Below, one piece after another: positions 1 through 6,190 of a DNA stretch of 6,802 nucleotides. Below the pieces are notes generated by a model, which made no database searches, was not told the origin of the DNA, and saw nothing but the letters and a program-made list of their open reading frames with translations. The position numbers and the translations under genes were made by a program. This stretch comes from Flavobacteriales bacterium. GTDB lineage: Bacteria; Bacteroidota; Bacteroidia; Flavobacteriales; Flavobacteriaceae. Positions within the stretch are counted from its first letter, which is position 1. The number at the start of each line of letters is the position of its first letter. Location of the stretch: positions 1-6,802 of the forward strand of contig WTIY01000238.1 of NCBI GenBank assembly GCA_011525065.1, given 5' to 3'.

Positions 1-517
1 CATTAAGCAGGGGCTTATTGTTGTGCATCAAAGTTACGCCCACAGGCGAATCATTTACGAGCGATTGTTGCGCATGGCCACGCTACAGGATCAAAGCAGT
101 CAACCTGTTTTGTTTGCCGATAGAATTGAGCTCAGCACGACGCAGTACCTCTGTGCTGAAGCGCTTCAAGAATCTCTGAGTAGTGTCGGTTTTGATTTAG
201 AATTGAAAGCCGGTCAGATGGCCCTCAAGGCCATTCCTGCCGGTCTCGAACAGGACGATGCCAAAGCCATAATCTTGGGTATCTTAGATGACGAACTAAA
301 TAATCGACCCAATGAGGGGTTCAGTTTAGTCGATACTTTGGCCAGAACTCTTGCCTCAAAAATGGCGATTAAATCAGGTCATAAGTTGACCCTAATGGAG
401 CAACGCGAGTTGATCAACGCGTTGTTCGCTTGCAAGGAACCAGATCGATCCCCAGAGCAAAAAAGAACATTCATTACTTTGAGTGTCGATGACCTTGACC
501 AAAATTTTCATTCATGA
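1..517 (+). CDS. mutL: DNA mismatch repair protein MutL, C-terminal part (5' end outside window)
   Basis: MutL couples mismatch recognition by MutS to strand removal; its C-terminal domain dimerises and in many bacteria also nicks DNA. The reading frame is open from base 2 and enters from outside the window, leaving 171 residues. The fragment begins IKQGLIVVHQSYAHRRIIYE, which aligns with the MutL C-terminal segment usually written (L)xxIDQHAAHERIxYE. The end, with AIKSG (fragment residues 121-125), LFACKEP (141-147) and SVDDLDQNF near the stop, matches the usual finish of the domain. The usual DQHA(X)2E(X)4E motif reads HQSY..R....E, and the usual CPHGRP region reads SPEQKRT, so the endonuclease metal site appears lost. 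The GTG at 23 is an internal codon, not a start. The TGA stop overlaps the ATG of the rhomboid gene (ATGA, 514-517), which suggests translational coupling. The N-terminal ATPase domain cannot be seen, so the assignment rests on this domain and on synteny. Confidence 0.85.
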   Translation, partial: IKQGLIVVHQSYAHRRIIYERLLRMATLQDQSSQPVLFADRIELSTTQYLCAEALQESLSSVGFDLELKAGQMALKAIPAGLEQDDAKAIILGILDDELNNRPNEGFSLVDTLARTLASKMAIKSGHKLTLMEQRELINALFACKEPDRSPEQKRTFITLSVDDLDQNFHS

Positions 518-1263
518 GATCCATTTCTGAAACCATAAAAGTTCTTGTTGTTAGCAATGTCCTGTTTTTTTTGGGCACCTTGGTTTCTGGAGATGCCATC
601 TATCAATTGTTTTCGCTGTATTATTTTGATAATCCGCAGTTTGCCCTATGGCAGCCCCTGACACACATGTTTATGCACGGGGGTTGGATGCATTTGTTGT
701 TCAACATGTACGCGCTATGGGCTTTTGGTGGTCCCTTAGAAGCTCAGTGGGGCAGAGATAAATTTCTGTTTTTCTATTTTTCAGCGGGTTTAGGCGCAGC
801 TTTGATTCACTCGCTGGTGAATTGGTATCACGTGGCCCAGGGGGTTGAGGTCTTAATGGGCATGGGTATGACCTCTGAGGAGGTCGGACAATTGTTGAAC
901 AATACGCTTACTCCGGGGTCGTATCGTGTCATCCCCGAAATGGGTGCCGGTGTAGCTGAACAGTTCTTTACAGCCTACAACACGCCTGCTGTGGGGGCCT
1001 CGGGGGCGATTTATGGGATATTGGTGGCCTTTGGGATGTTGTATCCAAATGTGGCCCTTATGTTAATTTTTGTGCCTTTTCCAATAAAGGCGAAATATTT
1101 CATTCCAATACTGTTGGTCTTGGATTTATTTTCGGGATTAACCGGGACTTCACTGTTTGGACAGAACATTGCTAACTGGGCGCATATTGGCGGAGCCTTA
1201 TTTGGTTTCATCATGGCCTATTACTGGCGTAAAAATAGTTTCAATCACAAACGTTGGTACTGA
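514..1263 (+). CDS. Rhomboid family intramembrane serine protease (first of tandem pair)
   Basis: Predicted inner-membrane rhomboid protease of 249 residues, which would cleave transmembrane substrates within the bilayer; the substrate is unknown. About six hydrophobic segments are visible, near residues 9-25, 54-72, 84-103, 157-188, 194-207 and 220-237. Hallmarks are WQPLTHMFMHGGWMHLLFNM (46-65), holding the HxxxN pair H60/N64; GASGAIYG (161-168), with the predicted nucleophile S163; and AHIGGALFG (223-231), with the predicted catalytic H224. The dyad is complete, so the protein should be active. A loop of roughly 50 residues (about 104-156), with methionine- and glycine-rich stretches, separates the third and fourth segments. 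The ATG lies within the mutL stop codon (ATGA), and the next rhomboid gene begins 2 bases after this stop, so the genes are probably co-transcribed. No Shine-Dalgarno site is evident. Confidence 0.93.
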   Translation: MRSISETIKVLVVSNVLFFLGTLVSGDAIYQLFSLYYFDNPQFALWQPLTHMFMHGGWMHLLFNMYALWAFGGPLEAQWGRDKFLFFYFSAGLGAALIHSLVNWYHVAQGVEVLMGMGMTSEEVGQLLNNTLTPGSYRVIPEMGAGVAEQFFTAYNTPAVGASGAIYGILVAFGMLYPNVALMLIFVPFPIKAKYFIPILLVLDLFSGLTGTSLFGQNIANWAHIGGALFGFIMAYYWRKNSFNHKRWY

Positions 1264-1265
1264 TC

Positions 1266-2114
1266 ATGAGACCACAAGCGAGTTTATTAGACCAGTTTAA
1301 ACGACAAGATGTGATGACTAAAATCATCATCATCAATGGTTTTGTCTTTCTATTTTTCAGAATTAGTTCTGCCCTGATGGGTTGGTCCTCCAATGGACTG
1401 TATCCTTGGTTCGCGCTTCCCGATGATTTGCTCAGATTCGTCACTCAGCCGTGGAGTTTATTGACGTATAGTTTTTTGCATTCCGGCTTTTTTCATCTGC
1501 TGTTTAACATGATTTGGCTTTCATTTTTCGGCCGTTTTGTGCTCAATCTTTTTCCAGCACGTCGATTTTTAAGCCTTTACCTTTTGGGCGGTCTTTTTGC
1601 CGGAGTGGTGTATGTTGTGTCATACAATATTTTTCCTGCTTTTCTGGGAACAAGTGGGCAATTAGTCGGGGCTTCTGGTGCGGTAATGGCAGTGATGGCC
1701 TTTGCTGCGTTATACAGTCCGTATGCGCCAATTCGAATTTTTTTCATCTCACTTAAACTTTGGCAATTGGCCGCCATTATGGTCCTATGGGATTTGATTC
1801 GCCTTCCTGAAATGAATAATGCCGGTGGTTTGTTGGCTCATTTGGGCGGTGCGGCATTTGGGTATTATTATGCCAAAAATTTACAAAGGGGAAAAGATAT
1901 AGGACTTTGGTTTGATCGCATGATCGATCGGCTGCTTATTTTATGGCCCAAACGGACGCCAAAAAGATCAAAATCCAGACGCCAATCTACTTCTCGAACA
2001 CAGGACAGCAAGCAGCAAAAAATAGATGCCATTTTAGATAAGATTGGTCAAAGCGGTTATGACAGCCTGACCAAAGAGGAAAAAGATTTTCTATTTAAAT
2101 CAGGACGCGATTAG
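1266..2114 (+). CDS. Rhomboid family intramembrane serine protease with basic cytoplasmic tail (second of tandem pair)
   Basis: A second predicted rhomboid protease, 282 residues, clearly different in sequence from its neighbour. About six membrane segments lie near residues 18-38, 67-89, 99-122, 131-150, 156-178 and 186-203. Motifs are PWSLLTYSFLHSGFFHLLFN (62-81; H77, N81), GASGAV (135-140; predicted nucleophile S137) and AHLGGAAFGY (191-200; predicted catalytic H192). The membrane part is followed by a lysine/arginine/serine-rich linker (about 229-250) and a short terminal module, IDAILDKIGQSGYDSLTKEE (253-272), ending in KDFLFKSG. I recall this module as a conserved tail on Bacteroidota rhomboids; its role is unknown. 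I chose ATG 1266, two bases after the upstream stop. A TTG at 1254 in the same frame would add only four residues inside the previous gene. A run of four ATC codons (1323-1334) encodes IIII in the first membrane segment. Stop is TAG. Confidence 0.93.
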   Translation: MRPQASLLDQFKRQDVMTKIIIINGFVFLFFRISSALMGWSSNGLYPWFALPDDLLRFVTQPWSLLTYSFLHSGFFHLLFNMIWLSFFGRFVLNLFPARRFLSLYLLGGLFAGVVYVVSYNIFPAFLGTSGQLVGASGAVMAVMAFAALYSPYAPIRIFFISLKLWQLAAIMVLWDLIRLPEMNNAGGLLAHLGGAAFGYYYAKNLQRGKDIGLWFDRMIDRLLILWPKRTPKRSKSRRQSTSRTQDSKQQKIDAILDKIGQSGYDSLTKEEKDFLFKSGRD

Positions 2115-2127
2115 GCGTTAAGTCCGA

Positions 2128-3159
2128 ATGAGACATAAAGTATTTTTTGGTATCAACCTAGTCACCGCATTGCTGCTTGTGTTCTCTATGGTTACTGCCG
2201 TGATCCCCCCGAGTCGATTTCCTGCTCTGTCTCTATTGTCTCTATTGACTTTACCTATTATCGGGGTAAATCTTGCTTTTGCCATTTATTGGCTGTTACG
2301 CTGGAATCAATGGTTTTTTGTCTCAGCAGGGTTAGTGGTTTTGGCCCATTTCTATTTTGGTCCTTTTTTCATGGTCCAAAAGTTTAATCTCGAGACTTTA
2401 GCCCCTTCAGCATTGGATGAGACGCGTTTGACAGTGACCTCACATAATGTTCATCTTTTTAATCTTTATGGCGATGAAACCGCAAGGAGTGGCACACAGA
2501 GTGAATATGATGAACTTATAAGCGCCAGCGGTACAGAAGTGTTGTGCTTACAGGAATTCACCCATGAACAGAAGATAGATTTTTCGGCTTTTCCCCATCA
2601 ATACATCTATTTTAAACCGCCTTATCGTCTTATGGGGCACGCTATTTTGTCAAAATACCCCATGATCCATCAGGGAAGTCTTGAATTTGATGAGAGCGCC
2701 AATAACGCCATTTATGCTGATTTACTCATCGATAAAGACACCATTCGGGTGTATAATCTTCACCTACAATCTTTAGGCATAAATCCTGAATTCAATATCG
2801 CCCAACAAGGTGGTGCTGAAAGCATAAGAGCGAAAATGTCCAATACGTTTATTCGACAACAATCTCAGCTCAACAAACTGATGGCACATGTAGAATCAGT
2901 GAATTATCCGGTGATTATTGCGGGGGATTTGAACAATACGGCTTTTTCCTATGTCCACAGTAAGTTGGCCGAAGATTTTAATGACGCCTATCAAATGGCG
3001 GGATCTGGATTAGGCGCCACTTACTATTTTAATGGGCTTCCACTGCGCATCGATTTTATTTTTACCGACCCAAAAATGTCAGTGCAAAAATATTGGACTC
3101 AGGAGGACTCATTTTCTGATCACCTCCCCATCACCGCTGAATTGAATTGGATCCCGTAA
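2128..3159 (+). CDS. Membrane-anchored endonuclease/exonuclease/phosphatase (EEP) family protein
   Basis: A 343-residue protein with about three hydrophobic segments in its first 90 residues (near 8-26, 33-56 and 62-83) followed by an EEP-fold metallohydrolase domain (about 100-341). Family members hydrolyse phosphodiester or phosphoester bonds in nucleic acids, lipids or inositol phosphates; the substrate here cannot be told. Catalytic motifs appear in the expected order: SHNVHLF (105-111, N107), LCLQEF (139-144, E143 for metal), GHAILSKYPM (170-179), YNLHLQS (209-215, H212), IIAGDLNN (263-270, D267/N269), RIDFIF (307-312, D309) and SFSDHLPI (328-335, D331/H332). The set is complete, so activity is expected, probably on the outer face of the inner membrane if the anchor has the usual topology. 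It begins 13 bases after the rhomboid gene and is the last gene of this strand's run. Start is ATG, with no strong ribosome site. Confidence 0.9.
   Translation: MRHKVFFGINLVTALLLVFSMVTAVIPPSRFPALSLLSLLTLPIIGVNLAFAIYWLLRWNQWFFVSAGLVVLAHFYFGPFFMVQKFNLETLAPSALDETRLTVTSHNVHLFNLYGDETARSGTQSEYDELISASGTEVLCLQEFTHEQKIDFSAFPHQYIYFKPPYRLMGHAILSKYPMIHQGSLEFDESANNAIYADLLIDKDTIRVYNLHLQSLGINPEFNIAQQGGAESIRAKMSNTFIRQQSQLNKLMAHVESVNYPVIIAGDLNNTAFSYVHSKLAEDFNDAYQMAGSGLGATYYFNGLPLRIDFIFTDPKMSVQKYWTQEDSFSDHLPITAELNWIP
2230..2247 (+). repeat. Perfect tandem duplication of a 9-base unit inside the EEP gene
   Basis: The unit TCTCTATTG occurs twice head to tail with no mismatch. It encodes a repeated Ser-Leu-Leu in the second hydrophobic segment of the EEP protein. 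Because the unit is three codons long, gain or loss of a copy would keep the frame and only change the length of the membrane segment. It is short and may be chance. Confidence 0.5.
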
Positions 3160-3174
3160 TCTGTAAATCGGACA

Positions 3175-3801
3175 CTAGCCCGTAATTGCATGCATTGGAA
3201 TGGTCTTTAAATAGGTACTTGTTTGAGGCCCTAGATTAAAGAGTGCATCTAGAATAGAACAGTTGCTCAAAAACCCGTGATGTGTACCAAAGACCTGTGT
3301 ATAGCCTGGAAATTCTGGCCTGAGATTGTATTTCGATTCACTCAAATGACGGTAGTCTTGACCCCTAAATTCTGCTTGATACTTCTCAGTCGTGGTATAG
3401 TGAAAATCGACCTCCATTAGCGCCATAATTCGCTCGATGACCCGCAGATTATGATGTTGTAGGTTAAGGTCGTCACGCATAAATAGATCAGCCAAGTCGT
3501 CCTCATAAAATTCGAAAAAAGGAGAAGTGCGATAAGCGGTTTGTATTGATTTCCAATGATTTGATGCCCAAGAAAATGAATCCTCAGTGCGTACCTCCTC
3601 GAATTTTTGCCTCAGGCCAGTTTTTTGATGTTTTACGGGTACAAAAAGTCCGAGTTTGCCTTGGGCGTGAGTAATATAAGTCCTACTGCGCAAGGTCTGT
3701 TTTTGATAATTGTCACAGACTTCCATGACAGGCGCCTTACTTCGGATCATGACGGCGAAGTGCAGTATTTCTGGAAAATATGTGGGAATAAAGAGGTCCA
3801 A
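3175..3801 (-). CDS. WbqC-like family protein
   Basis: A 208-residue soluble-looking protein of the WbqC-like family. The family is named after a gene in an O-antigen cluster and is often found near surface-polysaccharide genes; its biochemical activity is not settled, so none is assigned. Recognisable parts are IPTYFPEILHF near the start (5-15), DNYQKQTLRSRTYI (30-43), the conserved HWKSIQTAYRTSPFFEFYED (82-101), and a C-terminal YTQVF...GFLSNCSILDALFNLGP (167-192) typical of Bacteroidota members. The start is read as TTG (3799-3801), because an in-frame TAA lies five codons upstream and the only other upstream options are CTG and ATC; the first ATG would remove the conserved PTYFP segment. 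It follows lepB by 44 bases with a hairpin between, and converges on the EEP gene with 15 bases between stops. Stop is TAG. The low-efficiency start and the hairpin suggest weaker expression than lepB; that is inference. Confidence 0.88.
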   Translation of the reverse strand: MDLFIPTYFPEILHFAVMIRSKAPVMEVCDNYQKQTLRSRTYITHAQGKLGLFVPVKHQKTGLRQKFEEVRTEDSFSWASNHWKSIQTAYRTSPFFEFYEDDLADLFMRDDLNLQHHNLRVIERIMALMEVDFHYTTTEKYQAEFRGQDYRHLSESKYNLRPEFPGYTQVFGTHHGFLSNCSILDALFNLGPQTSTYLKTIPMHAITG

Positions 3802-3818
3802 ATTCAGGATTGCTTAAG

Positions 3819-3841
3819 ATGGCTCATAAGTCTGAGACCAT
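3819..3841 (-). other. Intergenic hairpin between lepB and the WbqC-like gene
   Basis: On the minus strand ATGG-T-CTCA / GACTTA / TGAG-CCAT folds into eight base pairs with one bulged T and a six-base loop. It begins four bases after the lepB stop and fills half of the 44-base gap. No T-run follows it, so it is not a normal intrinsic terminator. It could protect the lepB mRNA end or reduce readthrough into the next gene. No function is established. Confidence 0.35.
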
Positions 3842-3845
3842 TAAA

Positions 3846-5459
3846 TCATACCTTTTTCTTACGTTTTCGATAATAATCCCAGCTGTAAAATAAGGCCAGG
3901 GCGATCAAGAAATAGGAGAGATAGGATTTGGGTTCACCTGAACCGCCTACGGTGGTAAACATGCGCTCCCATCTTATTTTGCTAAAACCTTTTTTATTGG
4001 CATCTAAACTGAGCCAAATAAATACCGGTTTGCCAATCACATGATTTTCAGGAACAAAACCCCAACTCCTGGCGTCTTGTGAATTGTCCCGATTGTCTCC
4101 CATGAGCCAGTAATAGTCCATTTCGAAGGTGTATTGTTTGAGTGGTTGCCCATTCATTAATATTTCTCCGTCTACCACATCGATGATCCGATTTTTTCCG
4201 AGTTCGCTGCCTTCATAGACCTCAATAATTCGGCGGTAAACAGGCAAAGTCTCAGGGGTAATGGCCACAGTGACTCCAGCTTTTGGGATATAAATAGGTC
4301 CAAAGAAATCATTATTGTTGGCATAATCTACGGTGTACGGAAAGACACTTCGATCAAAGTTTCCTTCCCGCTTCTTGATTTTTGTCACTGAGACCACATC
4401 ACTTAGTGCGGCCAATTGGTCCGCCACGGCTTCACTCATGTGGGCCCGGTGTTTGATCAGGCCTGTGGCCTGATCCATGCCAGCAAAACTGATGTCTGAA
4501 ATTTTGAAGCGATCATAAATCACAGGATTTGGTTCGTTGTACACGCGCCCGCCACGTTCGACTTTGATCAGCGGTTTTTTGGAAACCACTTCGTAAACGA
4601 ATTGAATTTTTGCTCGGTCAGGGAGCTCATTTTGCTTGCCGTTGATGTAGACCAGACCATTGATCACCGAAAGCGAGTCTCCCGGGAGTCCCACACATCG
4701 CTTGACATAATTCGATTTTTTATCGATCGGTTTTTGCACACTGCCTCGCATGAATCCCGGCCTGATGTCAACCAGGGTATCCACGGGCCAGTTAAAGACC
4801 ACAATGTCGTTGCGCTCAATATCTTGAAAGCCCGGAAATCTAAAATAGGGGAGCTGAGGCGATGATAAATAGGATTTGGTCCCTAAAAATGGAATGGTGT
4901 CGTGGACCATGGGCAAGGCCACACTGGTTTGGGGGGTTCGTGCACCGTAATGAAATTTACTCACAAACAAATAATCCCCGACCAAAAGTGTTTTTTCGAG
5001 CGAGGAAGAAGGAATGGTAAAGGGCTGCATGAAATAGGTGTGGACCAGAGTCGCAGCCACGACGGCAAACAATATACTGCTGATCCATTCTCCCGCAGAA
5101 CTCCGTGGCATCAGACTTCTCTCTTTGATGTGGGTCAGCGATTGGGTGTAATTGATGTAAAACAAGTAAAAACCTAAAGTCAGCACGACATAAGCCGTAT
5201 GTGATCTTTGGTTAAAACCAAAGCTGCGCAGCGTTTCTACCCAAATAACGGGGAGCATGATCAAATTGATAATGGGAATAAAGAGTAGAATAACCCACCA
5301 CACAGGCCTGTTGATTAGACGCATTAGCACGATCACACTGTAAATGGGTATGAGTGCCAAGATGGGTTTTAAACCGGCGGCCTTGTACATTTTCCAGGTG
5401 CCCAAAAAGTGAATCACCTGCATCAGGCCCAAAAAAATCAACCATTGAGTGAGCGTCAT
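3846..5459 (-). CDS. lepB: Signal peptidase I (Bacteroidota-type, with N-terminal membrane extension)
   Basis: Signal peptidase I cuts signal peptides from proteins exported by Sec or Tat, acting on the outer face of the inner membrane with a Ser/Lys dyad. At 537 residues this is much longer than the 250-320 residues common in other bacteria but fits the large Bacteroidota form. An N-terminal block has about four hydrophobic segments (near 3-20, 32-48, 54-73 and 87-105), followed by the usual anchor (126-144). Catalytic boxes are FTIPSSSLEKTLLVGDYLF (147-165), with predicted nucleophile S153; NYVKRCVGLPGDSL (250-263), with general base K253; and MGDNRDNSQDARSWGFVP (453-470). Between K253 and the last box lies an insertion of about 170 residues (roughly 275-445). 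A last hydrophobic segment (513-527) is followed by a basic end, RKRKKKV. The ATG is 11 bases after the dapB stop, with no clear Shine-Dalgarno site, so it is probably co-transcribed with dapB. Stop is TGA. Confidence 0.95.
   Translation of the reverse strand: MTLTQWLIFLGLMQVIHFLGTWKMYKAAGLKPILALIPIYSVIVLMRLINRPVWWVILLFIPIINLIMLPVIWVETLRSFGFNQRSHTAYVVLTLGFYLFYINYTQSLTHIKERSLMPRSSAGEWISSILFAVVAATLVHTYFMQPFTIPSSSLEKTLLVGDYLFVSKFHYGARTPQTSVALPMVHDTIPFLGTKSYLSSPQLPYFRFPGFQDIERNDIVVFNWPVDTLVDIRPGFMRGSVQKPIDKKSNYVKRCVGLPGDSLSVINGLVYINGKQNELPDRAKIQFVYEVVSKKPLIKVERGGRVYNEPNPVIYDRFKISDISFAGMDQATGLIKHRAHMSEAVADQLAALSDVVSVTKIKKREGNFDRSVFPYTVDYANNNDFFGPIYIPKAGVTVAITPETLPVYRRIIEVYEGSELGKNRIIDVVDGEILMNGQPLKQYTFEMDYYWLMGDNRDNSQDARSWGFVPENHVIGKPVFIWLSLDANKKGFSKIRWERMFTTVGGSGEPKSYLSYFLIALALFYSWDYYRKRKKKV
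4455..4475. repeat. Perfect 9-base inverted repeat inside lepB
   Basis: GATCAGGCC and its exact reverse complement GGCCTGATC are separated by three bases, giving a GC-rich nine-pair stem. It lies in codons for DQATGLI (residues 329-335) in the long LepB insertion, away from catalytic boxes. No T-run follows on either strand, so it is not a standard terminator. It may be chance or an mRNA structure. Confidence 0.5.
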
Positions 5460-5470
5460 TGTTATTTCGT

Positions 5471-6190
5471 TTAATCGCTGTTGTTGTCTGACAAATGTAA
5501 GACATCTTTCATTGAGTACACTCCTGTTTTACCTTGGATCCACCTTGCAGCTAACAGGGCTCCAGAGGCAAAACCATCTCTAGAATGGGCCTTATGGGTC
5601 AAACTTATTTCATCTATCGGGCCTTTATATTCAACCAAATGCGTTCCTGGAGTATCTGGCTCACGAATGGCATGGATGGGTAAATCGTCTTGATTATCCG
5701 CATCTCCAAGAACCCATTTTTTGTAGTTGCCTTCTCTTAGAATGATGTCAGCAATGCTAATTGCGGTGCCACTCGGGGTGTCTAATTTCTGTAAATGATG
5801 ACGCTCGATAATAGAGGCACGATATTCGGGATTACGTTTCATGACCTGAGCTAAATGACGCTGCAATTCGAAGAATATTTGTACTCCGATGCTGAAGTTT
5901 GACGCATAGACCAGCGCTCCATTGGATTGAAGGCAGAGGTCATTAATGTCGTCCCAATCCTTTAGCCATGCCGTTGTCCCGCACACGACCGGGATTCCAG
6001 ATTCAAATCACATTTTTAAATTGGCTGGCGCAGCTTCTGGAGTAGAAAATTCAATGGCGACATCAGCTTCATCCAAACGACCTGACATAGTTTGACTTCC
6101 ACTGCGACAAACCACTTGGTATCCAGCATCAAGGGCAAGTTTTTCTATGGCCTTTCCCATTTTTCCGTAACCCAAGAGAGCGATTTTCAT
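5471..6190 (-). pseudogene. dapB: 4-hydroxy-tetrahydrodipicolinate reductase, interrupted by an in-frame TGA at codon 61
   Basis: DapB reduces 4-hydroxy-tetrahydrodipicolinate with NAD(P)H, the second committed step to meso-diaminopimelate and lysine, in the cytoplasm. The frame runs 239 codons, matching the compact Bacteroidota form. The N-terminal nucleotide-binding part has GYGKMGKAI (7-15) and IEFSTPEAA (46-54). After the break come PVVCGTTAW (67-75), the catalytic region ERHHLQKLDTPSGTA (129-143; H131, H132, K135) and a C-terminal HKAHSRDGFASGAL. A TGA at 6008-6010 follows NLKM and precedes FESGIPVV in the same frame: it is a substitution, not a frameshift. Homologues, from memory, have Cys at this site. 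Translation as written gives a 60-residue piece (6190-6008); the rest (about 6007-5471) has only a GTG at 5986, an internal Val codon. Start is ATG 6188-6190, overlapping the previous stop (ATGA). The intact motifs argue for sequencing error or a very recent mutation. If the TGA is wrong, this is an ordinary dapB gene. Confidence 0.92.

Noticed and set aside
218..234. ATGGCC/GGCCAT inverted repeat in mutL.
   Set aside because: A six-pair stem in coding sequence with no T-run or regulatory context; expected by chance.
1254..1265. TTG at 1254 as an earlier start for the second rhomboid.
   Set aside because: It adds only four residues (MVLI) inside the previous gene; ATG 1266, directly after the upstream stop, is a better start.
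3153..3186. CCCGTAAT occurring twice, at 3153-3160 and 3179-3186, around the convergent stops.
   Set aside because: Eight bases is too short to indicate an attachment site or insertion scar, and nothing mobile lies between the copies.
3607..3873. Plus-strand open frame of 88 codons over the WbqC-like gene and its upstream gap.
   Set aside because: It is antisense to a well-supported gene, has no recognisable motif, and crosses an intergenic gap; it is a shadow frame.
4602..5177. Plus-strand open frames antisense to lepB.
   Set aside because: They carry no domain signature and mirror the constrained coding strand of lepB.
5492..5499. TACATTTG on the minus strand, matching the Bacteroidota -7 promoter pattern TAnnTTTG, about 32 bases before lepB.
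   Set aside because: It lies in the dapB coding end and has no TTTG-like -33 element at a suitable distance, so one short match is not enough to call a promoter.
5212..5505. A 97-codon minus-strand frame overlapping the lepB start.
   Set aside because: It is out of frame with both lepB and dapB, whose protein motifs are clear in their own frames; its residues look like a frame-shifted translation.
6008..6010. Reassignment of TGA to an amino acid across the genome.
   Set aside because: TGA is the natural stop of mutL, the first rhomboid gene, lepB and the DUF5683 gene in this window, and Trp is encoded by TGG in these genes.
5950..6050. A frameshift as the cause of the split dapB.
   Set aside because: Both halves are in the same frame (216 bases apart, a multiple of three) and the motif alignment continues without a gap, so a substitution explains it.
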